A stretch of 64,000 nt of DNA, taken from contig NZ_FCOB02000014.1 of the NCBI RefSeq assembly GCF_001545075.1, positions 62,001 through 126,000 on the forward strand, in the 5' to 3' direction. The notes beneath the pieces are model-generated. The model worked only from the letters and a program-made list of their open reading frames with translations. It was not told where the DNA came from and ran no database searches. This DNA comes from Caballeronia ptereochthonis. GTDB lineage: Bacteria > Pseudomonadota > Gammaproteobacteria > Burkholderiales > Burkholderiaceae. Below are positions 1-9,259 of this stretch, piece after piece. Numbering within the stretch: position 1 is the first letter of the stretch; each line of letters opens with the position of its first letter. The translations under genes and the position numbers were made by a program.

Positions 1-2
1 TG

Positions 3-503
3 CGTCCGGGCGATAACCTGGCCATCCACGCCGCGCTCGCCGTCGCCAAACCGGGCGACGTGATCGTGGTCGATGGAAAAGGCGACATCAGCTGCGCCCT
101 GATCGGCGAGATCATGGCGACCCAGGCACACGCGACGGGTATCGCGGGCTTCGTCATCGACGCCGCGGTGCGCGATTCGCACGAACTCGCGCAAGGCGAA
201 TTCCCCGTGTTCTCCGCCGGCCTCAATCCCTGCGGTCCGACGAAGAGCGTCGCGGGCCGCGTCAACGCGCCGATCTCGGTGGCGGGCGCAAGCGTCAATC
301 CGGGCGATCTCATCGTCGGCGATGCTGACGGCGTCGTCGTGATTCCGAAGGACGACGTTGCCCGCATCATCGAACTCGCGCAAAAGAAGCTCGACGCCGA
401 AACCGCCCGTATCGCGGCGATCCGCAAGGGCGACACGCGTGCCGGCTGGCTCGAAAAGGAGCTTCGCGCGGCGGGCATGCTCGCGGAAGGCGAGGTGCTG
501 TAA
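3..503 (+). CDS. RraA-like aldolase/regulator family protein, 5' end missing
   Basis: The reading frame is open from the first bases of the window, so the N-terminus lies upstream; the GTG at 60 is only internal. The visible part has the RraA fold signature: a PGDN segment, VDGKGD, a glycine-rich stretch and GxVIDAAVRDS, followed by the conserved DADGVVVIPK block near the C-terminus. Members act either as RNase E inhibitors (RraA) or as class II pyruvate aldolases such as 4-carboxy-4-hydroxy-2-oxoadipate or HMG aldolase. The neighbours here are catabolic, so an aldolase role is more likely. The stop overlaps the next start as TAATG, indicating translational coupling. Confidence 0.85.
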   Translation, partial: RPGDNLAIHAALAVAKPGDVIVVDGKGDISCALIGEIMATQAHATGIAGFVIDAAVRDSHELAQGEFPVFSAGLNPCGPTKSVAGRVNAPISVAGASVNPGDLIVGDADGVVVIPKDDVARIIELAQKKLDAETARIAAIRKGDTRAGWLEKELRAAGMLAEGEVL

Positions 504-1447
504 TGACTGCGAATTCTGCAAAGCCCGCGCTGCTGGTGACGGCGGCTGACCTCGCGCCGCAAGCGCTCGAGATGCTGAACGACTTCGAAATCGTGTTCGC
601 CGGCAAGCAGCCGACGGAAGACGATGTCGCCGCGCTGTGCGCGCAGCACAAGCCGGTCGCCATCATCGTCCGGTATGGCAAGGTGAATGCGCGGATCATG
701 GATGCGGCGGAGAACCTGCAAGTCATCTCCAAGCACGGCAGCGGCATCGACGTGATCGATCAGGAAGCCGCCGCCGCACGCGGCATCGCGGTTCGCGCGG
801 CGGCCGGAGCCAATGCCGCGGCCGTCGCGGAACACGCGTGGGCGCTCATCCTGGCCTGCGCGAAAGCGGTTCCTCAACTCGATGTGCGGATGCGCGCAGG
901 TCATTGGGACAAGGCGACGCACAAGTCCTTCGAACTCGAAGGACGCACGCTCGGACTCGTCGGGCTGGGCGCCATCGGCCGTCGCGTCGCGAAGGCGGGT
1001 CTTGCTTTCGGCATGCAGGTTCAGGCGTTCGATCCGTTCGCGAAGGACGCACCCGAGAGCGTGAAGCTCGCGTCGCTGGACGCGCTCTATGCGTCGTCGG
1101 ACGTCGTTTCGCTGCATTGCCCGCTCACCGCCGAGAACCGCGCCATGCTCAACCGCGAAACGCTCGGCCGATTCAAGCGCGGAGCGATTCTGGTCAACAC
1201 GGCTCGCGGCGGTCTCATCGACGAAGAAGCCTTGATCGAAGCGCTCGCGAGCGGTCAGTTGCGCGCGGCCGGTCTCGATAGCTTCGCCGTCGAGCCGATG
1301 ACGACGCATCCGTTCCAGTCGATTCCCAACGTCATCCTTTCGCCGCACATCGGCGGCGTGAGCGATGCCGCGTACGTGAACATGGGCAAGGGCGCGGCGG
1401 CAAACGTGCTGGCGGCGGTCGCGGAAAACGCGCGCAACGTGGCCTGA
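503..1447 (+). CDS. D-isomer specific 2-hydroxyacid dehydrogenase family protein
   Basis: A 314-residue NAD-dependent oxidoreductase of the phosphoglycerate dehydrogenase/glyoxylate reductase type. The Rossmann dinucleotide motif GLVGLGAIG is at about residues 151-159. The catalytic Arg sits in NTARGG at about residue 230, and the catalytic His in SPHIGG near residue 285. It is shorter than full SerA enzymes and has no C-terminal ACT domain, so it is probably a catabolic hydroxyacid dehydrogenase rather than the serine pathway enzyme. Its ATG overlaps the stop of the upstream RraA-like gene. Substrate unknown; the operon suggests a sugar-acid or lactone-derived 2-hydroxyacid. Confidence 0.88.
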   Translation: MTANSAKPALLVTAADLAPQALEMLNDFEIVFAGKQPTEDDVAALCAQHKPVAIIVRYGKVNARIMDAAENLQVISKHGSGIDVIDQEAAAARGIAVRAAAGANAAAVAEHAWALILACAKAVPQLDVRMRAGHWDKATHKSFELEGRTLGLVGLGAIGRRVAKAGLAFGMQVQAFDPFAKDAPESVKLASLDALYASSDVVSLHCPLTAENRAMLNRETLGRFKRGAILVNTARGGLIDEEALIEALASGQLRAAGLDSFAVEPMTTHPFQSIPNVILSPHIGGVSDAAYVNMGKGAAANVLAAVAENARNVA

Positions 1448-1467
1448 TCCGGCAAGCGAGGTCAAGC

Positions 1468-2394
1468 ATGTTCTATCTCACATCGCCCGAAGTTCGCACG
1501 GCCGAAGTCTTCACGCGCATGCCGACGAAATTCCGCCAGCCGGACGTTCAGACGGAATGGGCGCGCGCGAACCGGGGCGGCTTGTCCACGGACTCCTTCC
1601 TCGAAGGGCCCGTCTGGGATCCGGCGGGCTTTCTGTTCGTGACCGACATACCGCACGGTCGCATCTTCCGGATTTCGCCCGCGGGCGAGTGGGAACTCAT
1701 CGTTCAGTACGAAGGTGAGCCGAACGGGATGAAGCGTTTCGACGATGCCCATCTGCTCATCACGGACTATCGCAACGGTCTGATGTTGCTCGATATCGAG
1801 CGCGGAGAAGTTCGTCCCTATCTGGAGCGACGCAACACGGAACGCTTCCGCGGCGTGAACGACCTGACCTTCGATTCCGCCGGCAATCTCTACTTCACCG
1901 ATCAGGGACAGACGGGGCTGCACGATCCGACCGGCCGCGTGTATCGGCTCTCGCTGGACGGCAAGCTGGATGTGCTGCTCGGCAACTGCCCGAGTCCGAA
2001 CGGTCTGGTGCTGTCGCCCGATGAAAAGGTGCTGTTCGTCGGCATGACGCGCGGCAACTGCGTGTGGCGCGTTCCGCTTCAGGCCGATGGCTCGGTGAGC
2101 AAGGTCGGCCAGTTCTTCACGTCGTACGGACCGAGCGGACCGGACGGACTGACCGTGGATCTCGACGGACGCGTCCTCGTCGCGAATCCGGGACTTGGAC
2201 GCGTGTGGGTGCTGAATCATCGCGCCGAGCCGGTCGAGATTCTGACGAGTCCCGAGGGCGCTTCGCTGACCAATCTCTGCTACGGCGGCGCGGATATGAA
2301 GACGCTCTTCATGACCGAATCGGTATCCGGAACGATCCTGCGAGCCGACATGAAGATCGCCGGCCCACTGCCCAAGCGAGCGAAGCAGGGCTAG
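1468..2394 (+). CDS. SMP-30/gluconolactonase/LRE family protein
   Basis: A 308-residue six-bladed beta-propeller of the SMP-30 family, which hydrolyses sugar lactones using a divalent metal. Visible family features are the N-terminal EGPVWD segment (metal-binding Glu), GVNDLTFD, a YFTDQG blade and the CPSPNGLVLSPDEK segment, followed by PDGLTVDLDG carrying the expected active-site Asp. No signal peptide is evident, so it is probably cytoplasmic. It starts 20 bases after the dehydrogenase gene with a GAGG ribosome site. Together with the amidohydrolase at the end of the cluster it suggests a pathway with a lactone intermediate. Confidence 0.9.
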   Translation: MFYLTSPEVRTAEVFTRMPTKFRQPDVQTEWARANRGGLSTDSFLEGPVWDPAGFLFVTDIPHGRIFRISPAGEWELIVQYEGEPNGMKRFDDAHLLITDYRNGLMLLDIERGEVRPYLERRNTERFRGVNDLTFDSAGNLYFTDQGQTGLHDPTGRVYRLSLDGKLDVLLGNCPSPNGLVLSPDEKVLFVGMTRGNCVWRVPLQADGSVSKVGQFFTSYGPSGPDGLTVDLDGRVLVANPGLGRVWVLNHRAEPVEILTSPEGASLTNLCYGGADMKTLFMTESVSGTILRADMKIAGPLPKRAKQG

Positions 2395-2466
2395 TCCGCG
2401 CGCTCGACTCATCCAAGCCACGACAGAAACACGTCGCGTCGTAAAGAGCGCGATGGAGGAGCACAC

Positions 2467-3840
2467 ATGAACATTTCGCAATCCGTGAACGGCGCACAGA
2501 CATCGCCGAAGGCCGAAACGAAGGCGGTCCAGAGCATCAGCAGCGATGACTACGCCGCGAGCGAGCGCACGCTGGCGAAAGTCTTCCGCCGGATCCTGCC
2601 GTTCATCTTCGCGTGCTACGTCATCAGCTATCTCGACAGAACGAACGTCGGGTTCGCGGCGCTCACCATGAACAAAGATCTCGGCCTGACCGCCGAGCAG
2701 TTCGGCTTCGGCGCGGGCATGTTCTTCATCGGGTATTTCCTGTTCGAGATTCCCAGCAATCTCATCATGCAGAAGGTCGGTGCGCGCATGTGGATCGCGC
2801 GCATCATGATTTCGTGGGGAATCCTGTCGATGGCGACGGCGTTCGTCGTCGGCCCGAAGAGCTTCGCGGCGGCGCGTTTCCTTCTGGGGCTGGCCGAGGC
2901 CGGCTTCACACCGGGCATCTATCTCTATTTCACGCACTGGTTTCCGGGGAGGTGGCGCGCGAAGGTGACGGCGGCGTTCCTCGTCGGCATTCCGGTGGCG
3001 AACATCATCGGCTCGCCCATCTCCGGCGCGTTGCTGCAGCTGGGCGGCATGCATGGACTGCGTAGCTGGCAATGGCTGCTGCTTATCGAAGGCTTGCCCG
3101 CCGTGCTGCTCGGCATCGCGTGTCTGTTCGTGCTGGCGGACCGTCCGGAAAAAGCCAAGTGGCTGTGCGGCGATGAAAAAGCCGCGCTTGCCCGACGGTT
3201 GTCGGCGGAGCAACGCGACATCGGCGCGAAGCACGGCAACAAGCTGCGCGACGCGATGACCAACTGGCGCGTGTTCGTGCTGGCGTTCATCAACTTCTGC
3301 GGCATCGTCGGGTCCATCGGCGTCGGTCTCTGGATGCCGCAGATCATCAAGCAGCTCGGCGTCGAACATGCCGTCGTCGGCTGGCTGACCGCGATTCCCT
3401 ACGTCGCGGGCGCGGTGGTCATGCTGCTGTGGGCAAAAATCGCGGCGCGCGCGGCCAACCGGATTCCCTATGTTGCAGGCGCGCTGGTGGTTGCGGCGGC
3501 GGCCCTTTGCCTGAGCACGTACGTCGACGGCGCCATTCTCAAGCTGCTTTGCCTCTGCTTCACGGTGAGCGGAATCCTGTCGTTTCAGGCCACTTACTGG
3601 GCGATTCCCTCGGGCTTTCTCACGGGCCGCGCGGCCGCGGGCGGACTGGCGCTGATCGTGTCCGTCGGCAACCTCGGCGGCTTTGTTGGACCGTCGATGA
3701 TCGGCGCGCTCAAGCAGATGTCGGGTGGCTTCACGGTGCCGCTCTTCGCCATCGCGGCGGTGATGCTCGTCGGCGCGGCGACCATCGCGTGGCTGGGCGA
3801 TCCCGGCGCCAATGCCGGCGAATCGCGCTCGGCGACGTAA
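2467..3840 (+). CDS. MFS transporter, anion:cation symporter (phthalate permease-like) family
   Basis: A 457-residue inner-membrane transporter with about 12 hydrophobic segments. Family marks are SYLDRTNVGFA at the first membrane helix, FGFGAGMFFIGYFLFEIPSN in helix 2, and the GARMWIARIMISWG loop. Such transporters import organic anions (glucarate, galactonate, phthalate, tartrate) with protons. A strong GGAGGAG ribosome site precedes the ATG. It follows the lactonase gene by 72 bases and probably supplies the substrate of this catabolic cluster. Confidence 0.9.
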   Translation: MNISQSVNGAQTSPKAETKAVQSISSDDYAASERTLAKVFRRILPFIFACYVISYLDRTNVGFAALTMNKDLGLTAEQFGFGAGMFFIGYFLFEIPSNLIMQKVGARMWIARIMISWGILSMATAFVVGPKSFAAARFLLGLAEAGFTPGIYLYFTHWFPGRWRAKVTAAFLVGIPVANIIGSPISGALLQLGGMHGLRSWQWLLLIEGLPAVLLGIACLFVLADRPEKAKWLCGDEKAALARRLSAEQRDIGAKHGNKLRDAMTNWRVFVLAFINFCGIVGSIGVGLWMPQIIKQLGVEHAVVGWLTAIPYVAGAVVMLLWAKIAARAANRIPYVAGALVVAAAALCLSTYVDGAILKLLCLCFTVSGILSFQATYWAIPSGFLTGRAAAGGLALIVSVGNLGGFVGPSMIGALKQMSGGFTVPLFAIAAVMLVGAATIAWLGDPGANAGESRSAT

Positions 3841-3889
3841 GACACGGCACGCCCGACCAAAACAAAATTCATCAACAACTGGAGACGAT

Positions 3890-5041
3890 ATGTCTTTGAC
3901 GAAGGCTCACAAGAAAGCCAACCTGAACGCCGCCATCACGCTTAGCGCCGTCGCAGCGGCAAGCCTGGCGTTCACATCGAACATGGCGCACGCGCAAAGC
4001 AGCGTGACGCTCTATGGCATCGCCGACGCCGGCGTCGAATTCATCAACAACACGAGTGCCGGTGGTTCGCAGGTCCGGGAAGTGTCGGGCAATCTGTCGG
4101 GTTCCCGCTGGGGCCTGAAGGGCGTAGAGGATCTGGGCGGCGGCATGAAGGCCATCTTCCAGCTCGAAAGCGGCTTCAATATCAACGATGGCACCACGGC
4201 GCAGTCGACGCGCGGCCTGGGCGCGAATGCGACCACGACGAGCCGGCTGTTCGGCCGTCAGGCGTGGGTCGGACTGTCGTACAAGGACCAGCAGCTCACG
4301 TTGGGGCGCCAGAACGCGCTCATCTACGATCAGTCGGTGACGTTCGACCCGATGGGCGTCGCTTCCCGATACTCCGCGCTGTCGCTCGACTATGCGCTGG
4401 CCGCGCGCATCGACAATTCCGCCAAATACACGGGGAAATTCGGCCCGGTGACGGCCCAGGCGATGTACAGCACGCGCTATGACACGGGATACGGCGCCGA
4501 AGTCCCCGGCGCGCTCATCACCGGACGGTTCTTCAGCGGCGCCTTGACGTATGCGAGCGGCCCGTTCGCCGCGACCGCCGTCTATGAGCAACGCAACAGC
4601 AACACGCTCGCCACCAACACGAGCACCGAGCGCCGGGCGCTGGCCGCCGCGAATTACAACTTCGGCCCGGTGACGGCGTATGCCGGCTACCGCTATCTGC
4701 GGGCGTCGAATGCATTCCTGCCGACGAATCCCATCGCGGTCGCCAACGGTTCGGAAGCCAATGCCGCGAACCTCTACTGGCTCGGTGCGCAATACCTGAT
4801 CACACCGTCGTTCCAGCTGACCGCCGTCGGCTATTACCACGACGTTCATTCGACAGGCGCGGATCCGTGGCTCGCGGTGCTCAACGCCGACTACTTCCTG
4901 TCGAAGCGCACGGACTTGTACGCGACCGTCGCGTACGCGCACAACAAGGACAACTCGGCGCTGGGCGTGAATGGGTACGGCACGGTCGCAGCGGGCCACA
5001 ACCAGACCGGCGTCACGATCGGTCTGCGGCAGAAGTTCTGA
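3890..5041 (+). CDS. Gram-negative porin, OmpC/Burkholderia type
   Basis: A 383-residue outer-membrane beta-barrel porin. The start was placed at 3890 because it gives a normal signal peptide (Lys-rich N-terminus, Ala-rich core, cleavage after AHA near residue 36) and is preceded by GGAG. The mature protein opens with SSVTLYGIADAG, as in Burkholderiaceae trimeric porins, and ends in Phe (RQKF), the signal read by the BAM complex. It lies within the transport/catabolic cluster, so it may be co-induced to admit the growth substrate. Confidence 0.92.
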   Translation: MSLTKAHKKANLNAAITLSAVAAASLAFTSNMAHAQSSVTLYGIADAGVEFINNTSAGGSQVREVSGNLSGSRWGLKGVEDLGGGMKAIFQLESGFNINDGTTAQSTRGLGANATTTSRLFGRQAWVGLSYKDQQLTLGRQNALIYDQSVTFDPMGVASRYSALSLDYALAARIDNSAKYTGKFGPVTAQAMYSTRYDTGYGAEVPGALITGRFFSGALTYASGPFAATAVYEQRNSNTLATNTSTERRALAAANYNFGPVTAYAGYRYLRASNAFLPTNPIAVANGSEANAANLYWLGAQYLITPSFQLTAVGYYHDVHSTGADPWLAVLNADYFLSKRTDLYATVAYAHNKDNSALGVNGYGTVAAGHNQTGVTIGLRQKF

Positions 5042-5141
5042 CGAGGCATGGCCGTGCGAATCGTCCATTGTTCCTCGCGATGCTTCAGATCATCGACATT
5101 CGTCGCCATCGGCGGCGCCCGCAGACGCGGCGGCAATTGAC

Positions 5142-6365
5142 ATGAACACGGCCACGCGCTCATCGGGCATCGTCAGCCGACTGTTTCCGGCGCTGACCGA
5201 GCCGGCGCTGCGGCGCTATCTCGGCGGGCAGGTTGCTTCCGTCCTGGGCAGCTGGACTCAGAACGTGACCTTGAATCTGCTCGTGTATCACCTGTCGGGT
5301 TCCGCGGCGATTCTCGCGCTGCTGAACTTTCTTCTGTACGGACCGCAGCTCGTCGTGGCGCCGATTGCAGGTTCGCGCATTCGCTCGGGGAACGCCAGGC
5401 GCGTCACGCTTTTCGTGTTGACGATCTCGCTCGTTCTGACCGGCAGCCTGATGACTTTATCGGCGCTCGGCGTTCTGGGCGTCAAGTTGATACTTGCGCA
5501 TGCGCTCGCAATCGGCGTGTCGAGCGCCGTAGAGGTGCCGGCGCGCCAGGTACTGCTTCTCACGAGCCTTCGCGACGCGAGCCTCACGTCCAACGCCGTG
5601 GCGATGAACACGATGGTCTACAACGTCGGACGGATGGTCGGCCCGACGATCGCGGGATTCGTCTATCCGACGCTCGGACCGAGAGCATCGTTCGCGATCT
5701 ACGCACTGGCGCTGTGCTTCATGGCGGCCTGCGTGCGCTCGATTCGCCTGTCCGGTGCGGCCAGACCATCACGCGCGGACAGCAGCCTGCGCGACGCTGT
5801 CGGATACGTCCTGTCGGACACATTCTCAGCGCGATATCTGCCGATCCTCGCGTGCATCGGCTTGTTTGCGGCGAGCTATCAGACGCTGGTTCCGCTGCTT
5901 GCCGACAAGGCGTTCCACGACGCCGCACGCTTCACCGGCGTGTTCTTCGCGTGCGCGGGCGCCGGCTCGCTGAGTTCGGCGGTGCTGTTGTCGTCGGCGC
6001 TCGGTCCGCGCGCATCGGCTCGATTCATCGCATGGGCGCCCTGGTCCGCCATTGCCGCATTGATGGTCCTCGCGACCACCGATGCCGCCGCCGCGTCCAT
6101 GCCGGCTTTTTTCATGCTGGGCTTCAGCCTCACGTTCGCCGCGACCTCGACCAACGCAACCATCCAGCGGCAGTGCCCGGAACACGTGCGTGGCGGACTC
6201 GTGGGCATGTATGGCATGGCCTACAACGGGACGATGCCATTCGGCTATCTGCTCGTCGGGACGGTATCGGAGGCGCTGGGCGTGCGTCACACCTTCGCGG
6301 CGATGGCTGTCGTGCTGGCGGTGGGTGTGGTCTGCATCGTCGCATGGCAACGATTCAAGCAATAG
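5142..6365 (+). CDS. MFS transporter, EntS/MFS_3-like
   Basis: A 407-residue membrane protein with about 10-12 hydrophobic helices. The N-terminus (LFPALTEPALRRYLGGQVASVLGSW) and the helix 5-6 region with NAVAMNTMVYNVGRMVGP match the MFS_3 group, which includes the enterobactin exporter EntS. The ATG at 5142 was chosen because upstream in-frame codons encode low-complexity sequence overlapping the porin end. Many members are exporters, so here it may expel an intermediate or the substrate itself. Its substrate cannot be told from sequence. Confidence 0.82.
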   Translation: MNTATRSSGIVSRLFPALTEPALRRYLGGQVASVLGSWTQNVTLNLLVYHLSGSAAILALLNFLLYGPQLVVAPIAGSRIRSGNARRVTLFVLTISLVLTGSLMTLSALGVLGVKLILAHALAIGVSSAVEVPARQVLLLTSLRDASLTSNAVAMNTMVYNVGRMVGPTIAGFVYPTLGPRASFAIYALALCFMAACVRSIRLSGAARPSRADSSLRDAVGYVLSDTFSARYLPILACIGLFAASYQTLVPLLADKAFHDAARFTGVFFACAGAGSLSSAVLLSSALGPRASARFIAWAPWSAIAALMVLATTDAAAASMPAFFMLGFSLTFAATSTNATIQRQCPEHVRGGLVGMYGMAYNGTMPFGYLLVGTVSEALGVRHTFAAMAVVLAVGVVCIVAWQRFKQ

Positions 6366-6396
6366 CGCCGAGGCGCAAAATAGACTGGAGACAAAC

Positions 6397-7722
6397 ATGC
6401 AAGCTACTGGTGTCATGGCGAAATCCGACATTGAGCGCCGCACCATACGGAAGGTCGTATGGCGGCTGATTCCCTTCCTGATGATCTGCTATCTGCTGGC
6501 GTTCATCGACCGCGGCAACGTGGGCATGGCGTCGTTGCAGATGAATCACGACCTCGGCATGTCGGCGAGAGTCTTCGGCTTCGGCAGCAGCCTCTTCTTC
6601 ATCTCGTACTTCTTCTGCGAAGTGCCGAGCAATATGGCGCTGCAAAAGTACGGCGCGCGAATCTGGATCGCCCGCATCATGATCACGTGGGGCATCGTGT
6701 CGGCGGGAACCGCGCTCGTGCAGAATGCGACCACGTTTTATATCCTGCGCTTCCTGCTCGGCGCGGCCGAGGCGGGATTCTTTCCGGGCGTCCTGCTGTA
6801 TCTGTCGTACTGGATTCCCGCTTCGTATCGGGCGCGCATCGTCGCCACGTTCATGGTCGCGATTCCGGCCGCGAGCTTCATCGGCTCGCCCATTTCCGCG
6901 GCGCTGTTGCAGATGGACGGGTTCTGGGGCCTGCGCGGCTGGCACTGGCTCTTCATCCTCGAGGGCATTCCCACCGTGCTGCTCGGTGTCGTCTGCCTGT
7001 TCGTCCTGACGAACAAGCCCGCGGATGCGAAATGGCTCAAGGACGATGAACGGAAGTGGCTCGTCGATGCACTCGCCAGCGAGACGAAGGCGCCCAAGAA
7101 GGTGCTCGACATGCCGCTGACGAAGCTCTTCCGCAATCGCTATGTGCTGTGCCTGGCGCTCGTGGATACCTGCGCGTCGGCTGCCGGCAGCACGTTGTCG
7201 GTGTGGCAGCCTCAATTGCTGAAATCGTTCGGTCTGTCGGTCATGCAAACGGGCCTGATCAATTCGATTCCCTACGCCGTGGCATCGGTCCTGATGGTCT
7301 ACTGGGGCCGCCGTTCCGACCGATCGGGAGAGCGTCGCTGGCACACCGTCGTGCCGATGCTTCTGATCGGCGGCGGGCTGTTCGCGACGTCGCTGAGCGG
7401 CTCGCTCGTACCGACGATTTTCATGCTGTGCGCAGTGCTCGTCGGCGCGTATTCCTTCAAGGGGCCTTTCTGGGCGCTCGCGACCGACATGTTGTCGAAC
7501 AGCGCGGTGGCGGCGGGCCTCGCGACCATCAACGCAATCGCGAACCTTCTCGGCGGCGGACTGATGGTCAATGTGTATGGCTGGGTCAAGGAAGCGACGG
7601 GCAGTTACGCGCTGGCGCTGATGCCGCTCGCGATCCTCACGCTCGTCAGCGTTGCCACGCTTCTCATGCTGACGCGCAACGGACAGACGAAACACCTGGC
7701 TCGCAAGACGGAGACCGCCTGA
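6397..7722 (+). CDS. MFS transporter, anion:cation symporter family (second copy)
   Basis: A 441-residue transporter of the same family as the protein at 2467-3840: it has LAFIDRGNVGMASLQ at helix 1, FGFGSSLFFISYFFCEVPSN at helix 2 and GARIWIARIMITWG. About 12 membrane helices. The start at 6397 lies just downstream of a TGGAG ribosome site and after the stop of the previous gene. Two ACS-family importers in one cluster may serve two related carboxylates, or one may be a backup. The stop is 2 bases before the next ATG, so the two are almost certainly co-transcribed. Confidence 0.9.
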   Translation: MQATGVMAKSDIERRTIRKVVWRLIPFLMICYLLAFIDRGNVGMASLQMNHDLGMSARVFGFGSSLFFISYFFCEVPSNMALQKYGARIWIARIMITWGIVSAGTALVQNATTFYILRFLLGAAEAGFFPGVLLYLSYWIPASYRARIVATFMVAIPAASFIGSPISAALLQMDGFWGLRGWHWLFILEGIPTVLLGVVCLFVLTNKPADAKWLKDDERKWLVDALASETKAPKKVLDMPLTKLFRNRYVLCLALVDTCASAAGSTLSVWQPQLLKSFGLSVMQTGLINSIPYAVASVLMVYWGRRSDRSGERRWHTVVPMLLIGGGLFATSLSGSLVPTIFMLCAVLVGAYSFKGPFWALATDMLSNSAVAAGLATINAIANLLGGGLMVNVYGWVKEATGSYALALMPLAILTLVSVATLLMLTRNGQTKHLARKTETA

Positions 7723-7724
7723 CC

Positions 7725-8657
7725 ATGCAGAACGTGACCAGGCGCGATTTCATCAAGATGAGCGGGGCGCTGATGGCGGCGTCGGCGTTGCCGGCGTATG
7801 CCCAGGGGCCCGAAACATGGTCGAGCGGGTCGGAGCGGCCTTCGTTCCGGCTGCCTGCCGGAACCGTCGATTGCCATATGCATATCTACGACGACCGCTT
7901 TCCCGTTGCCCCGGGCACGACGCTGCGGCCGCGGAATGCCACGGTGGAGCAGTACCGGCTGCTGCAGGCACGTCTCGGCGTCGACCGAAATGTCGTTGTG
8001 ACGCCGTCGACGTATGGAACCGATAATCGCTGCACGCTCGAAGCGTTGAAGCGATTCGGCAGAAATGCGCGGGGAGTGGCGGTCGTCGACACGTCGGTTA
8101 GCGATAACGAGTTGCACACGCTTCACACAGGCGGCGTTCGAGCGATACGGTTCAATCTCAGCTATCCCGGCGCAACGACGATGGATATGCTGGCGTCGCT
8201 TGCGGGGCGAATCGCGGACATGAAGTGGCATATCGAACTCGTCGTGCAGGGAGCCCGGCTTCCCGAGCTCGAGGGCCGTCTGTCGGCGCTGCCTTGTCCG
8301 CTCGTCATCGACCATATCGCGCATGTTCCCGAACCGGGCGGGCTTTCGTCGGAGGCGCTGCGCACCGCGCAGCGTCTCGTCGACAAGGGCAATACGTTCA
8401 TTACATTGTCGGGGCCCTACGTCGATACGAAGACCGGCGCGCCTGCCTACGACGATGTCGCACCCGTCGCGAAGACGCTGATCGACATGGCGCCCGAGCG
8501 GATGCTATGGGGCACCGACTGGCCTCATCCGACAGAGAAGGGCGCCAAGCCGAATGACGCAAGTCTGCTCGATACCATCGCAGGGTGGATCGGCAGGTCG
8601 GACTGGCAGCAGATGATCTTTGTAGATAACGCGACGAAGCTCTACGGGTTCGATTAA
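7725..8657 (+). CDS. Tat-exported amidohydrolase, LigI/2-pyrone-dicarboxylate lactonase-like
   Basis: A 310-residue TIM-barrel metal hydrolase. The N-terminus carries a twin-arginine motif (TRRDFIK) and an Ala-rich core ending near AYA at residue 26, so export by Tat is predicted. The metal-binding HxH is His51/His53 (VDCHMHIYD), and the C-terminal WGTDWPHP holds the catalytic Asp; these match the amidohydrolase_2 group that includes LigI and D-galactarolactone isomerase. Relatives are usually cytoplasmic, so the export signal is unusual. It closes the catabolic cluster and probably opens a lactone ring, possibly in the periplasm. Confidence 0.85.
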   Translation: MQNVTRRDFIKMSGALMAASALPAYAQGPETWSSGSERPSFRLPAGTVDCHMHIYDDRFPVAPGTTLRPRNATVEQYRLLQARLGVDRNVVVTPSTYGTDNRCTLEALKRFGRNARGVAVVDTSVSDNELHTLHTGGVRAIRFNLSYPGATTMDMLASLAGRIADMKWHIELVVQGARLPELEGRLSALPCPLVIDHIAHVPEPGGLSSEALRTAQRLVDKGNTFITLSGPYVDTKTGAPAYDDVAPVAKTLIDMAPERMLWGTDWPHPTEKGAKPNDASLLDTIAGWIGRSDWQQMIFVDNATKLYGFD

Positions 8658-8779
8658 AGGCTTGAGGCGACTCGTCTTTGCCGATTCTCGTCGAAATCGG
8701 TCGGAGGCCCGCGTTAGAGAAATGCGTGCGGCATGCCAAAGTCGAGGCGCTTTCATACTGTTCAAGCCCGCGTCGCATT

Positions 8780-9235
8780 TCACTGTTCCATCACAGCCTG
8801 AGGCGTGTTCCGGAAGCTGATTGCCATACGGTTATAGGTATTCATCAGGCTGATCGCGATGGTCAGGTCAACCAGTTCGCGCTCGTTGAACACGGCGCGG
8901 GCAGCCTCGTACGACGCGTCTGGCACACCGGTCTGTGCCACCAGCGTGACCGATTCCGCCCATGCGAGTGCTGCGCGCTCGCGGTCATCGAACAGGTGGC
9001 CCGCTTCCCTCCATGCCTGCACGAGCGCCAGCTTTTCGACCTTCACGCCTTTTTGCAGGAGGTCGCGTGTATGCATGTCGAGGCAATAAGCGCAGTTGTT
9101 GATCTGCGAGACGCGCAGATAGACGAGGTCCACGAGAATCGGTGACAGGTCGCTGTGCATGACGTAGCCGTAGACGCCGCCGAGGGCCTTGACGCCGGCG
9201 GGCGCAATCTGTGTGTAGTCGAGACGCTTGCTCAT
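8780..9235 (-). CDS. Carboxymuconolactone decarboxylase/AhpD-like protein
   Basis: A 151-residue all-helical protein of the CMD/AhpD family. The redox motif NCAYCLDMH puts Cys48 and Cys51 with His55 in the positions used by AhpD peroxidase-type proteins. The downstream ERAALAWAESVT and NTYNRMAI segments are also typical. AGGAG precedes the start. It sits 24 bases after the cupin gene on the same strand, so the two probably form one transcript. The likely role is alkylhydroperoxidase-type detoxification or a small redox function; the substrate is unknown. Confidence 0.88.
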   Translation of the reverse strand: MSKRLDYTQIAPAGVKALGGVYGYVMHSDLSPILVDLVYLRVSQINNCAYCLDMHTRDLLQKGVKVEKLALVQAWREAGHLFDDRERAALAWAESVTLVAQTGVPDASYEAARAVFNERELVDLTIAISLMNTYNRMAISFRNTPQAVMEQ

Positions 9236-9259
9236 GATGTGACTCCTTGAAGTGGTGGT

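Noticed and set aside
1462..3369. Reverse open frame of 635 codons over the lactonase and MFS genes
   Set aside because: Shadow of two confident forward genes, no motif, no ribosome site.
8681..8700. Short inverted repeat CCGATT/AATCGG between the amidohydrolase and AhpD-like genes as a terminator
   Set aside because: Only a 6-bp stem and no T run; too weak to call.
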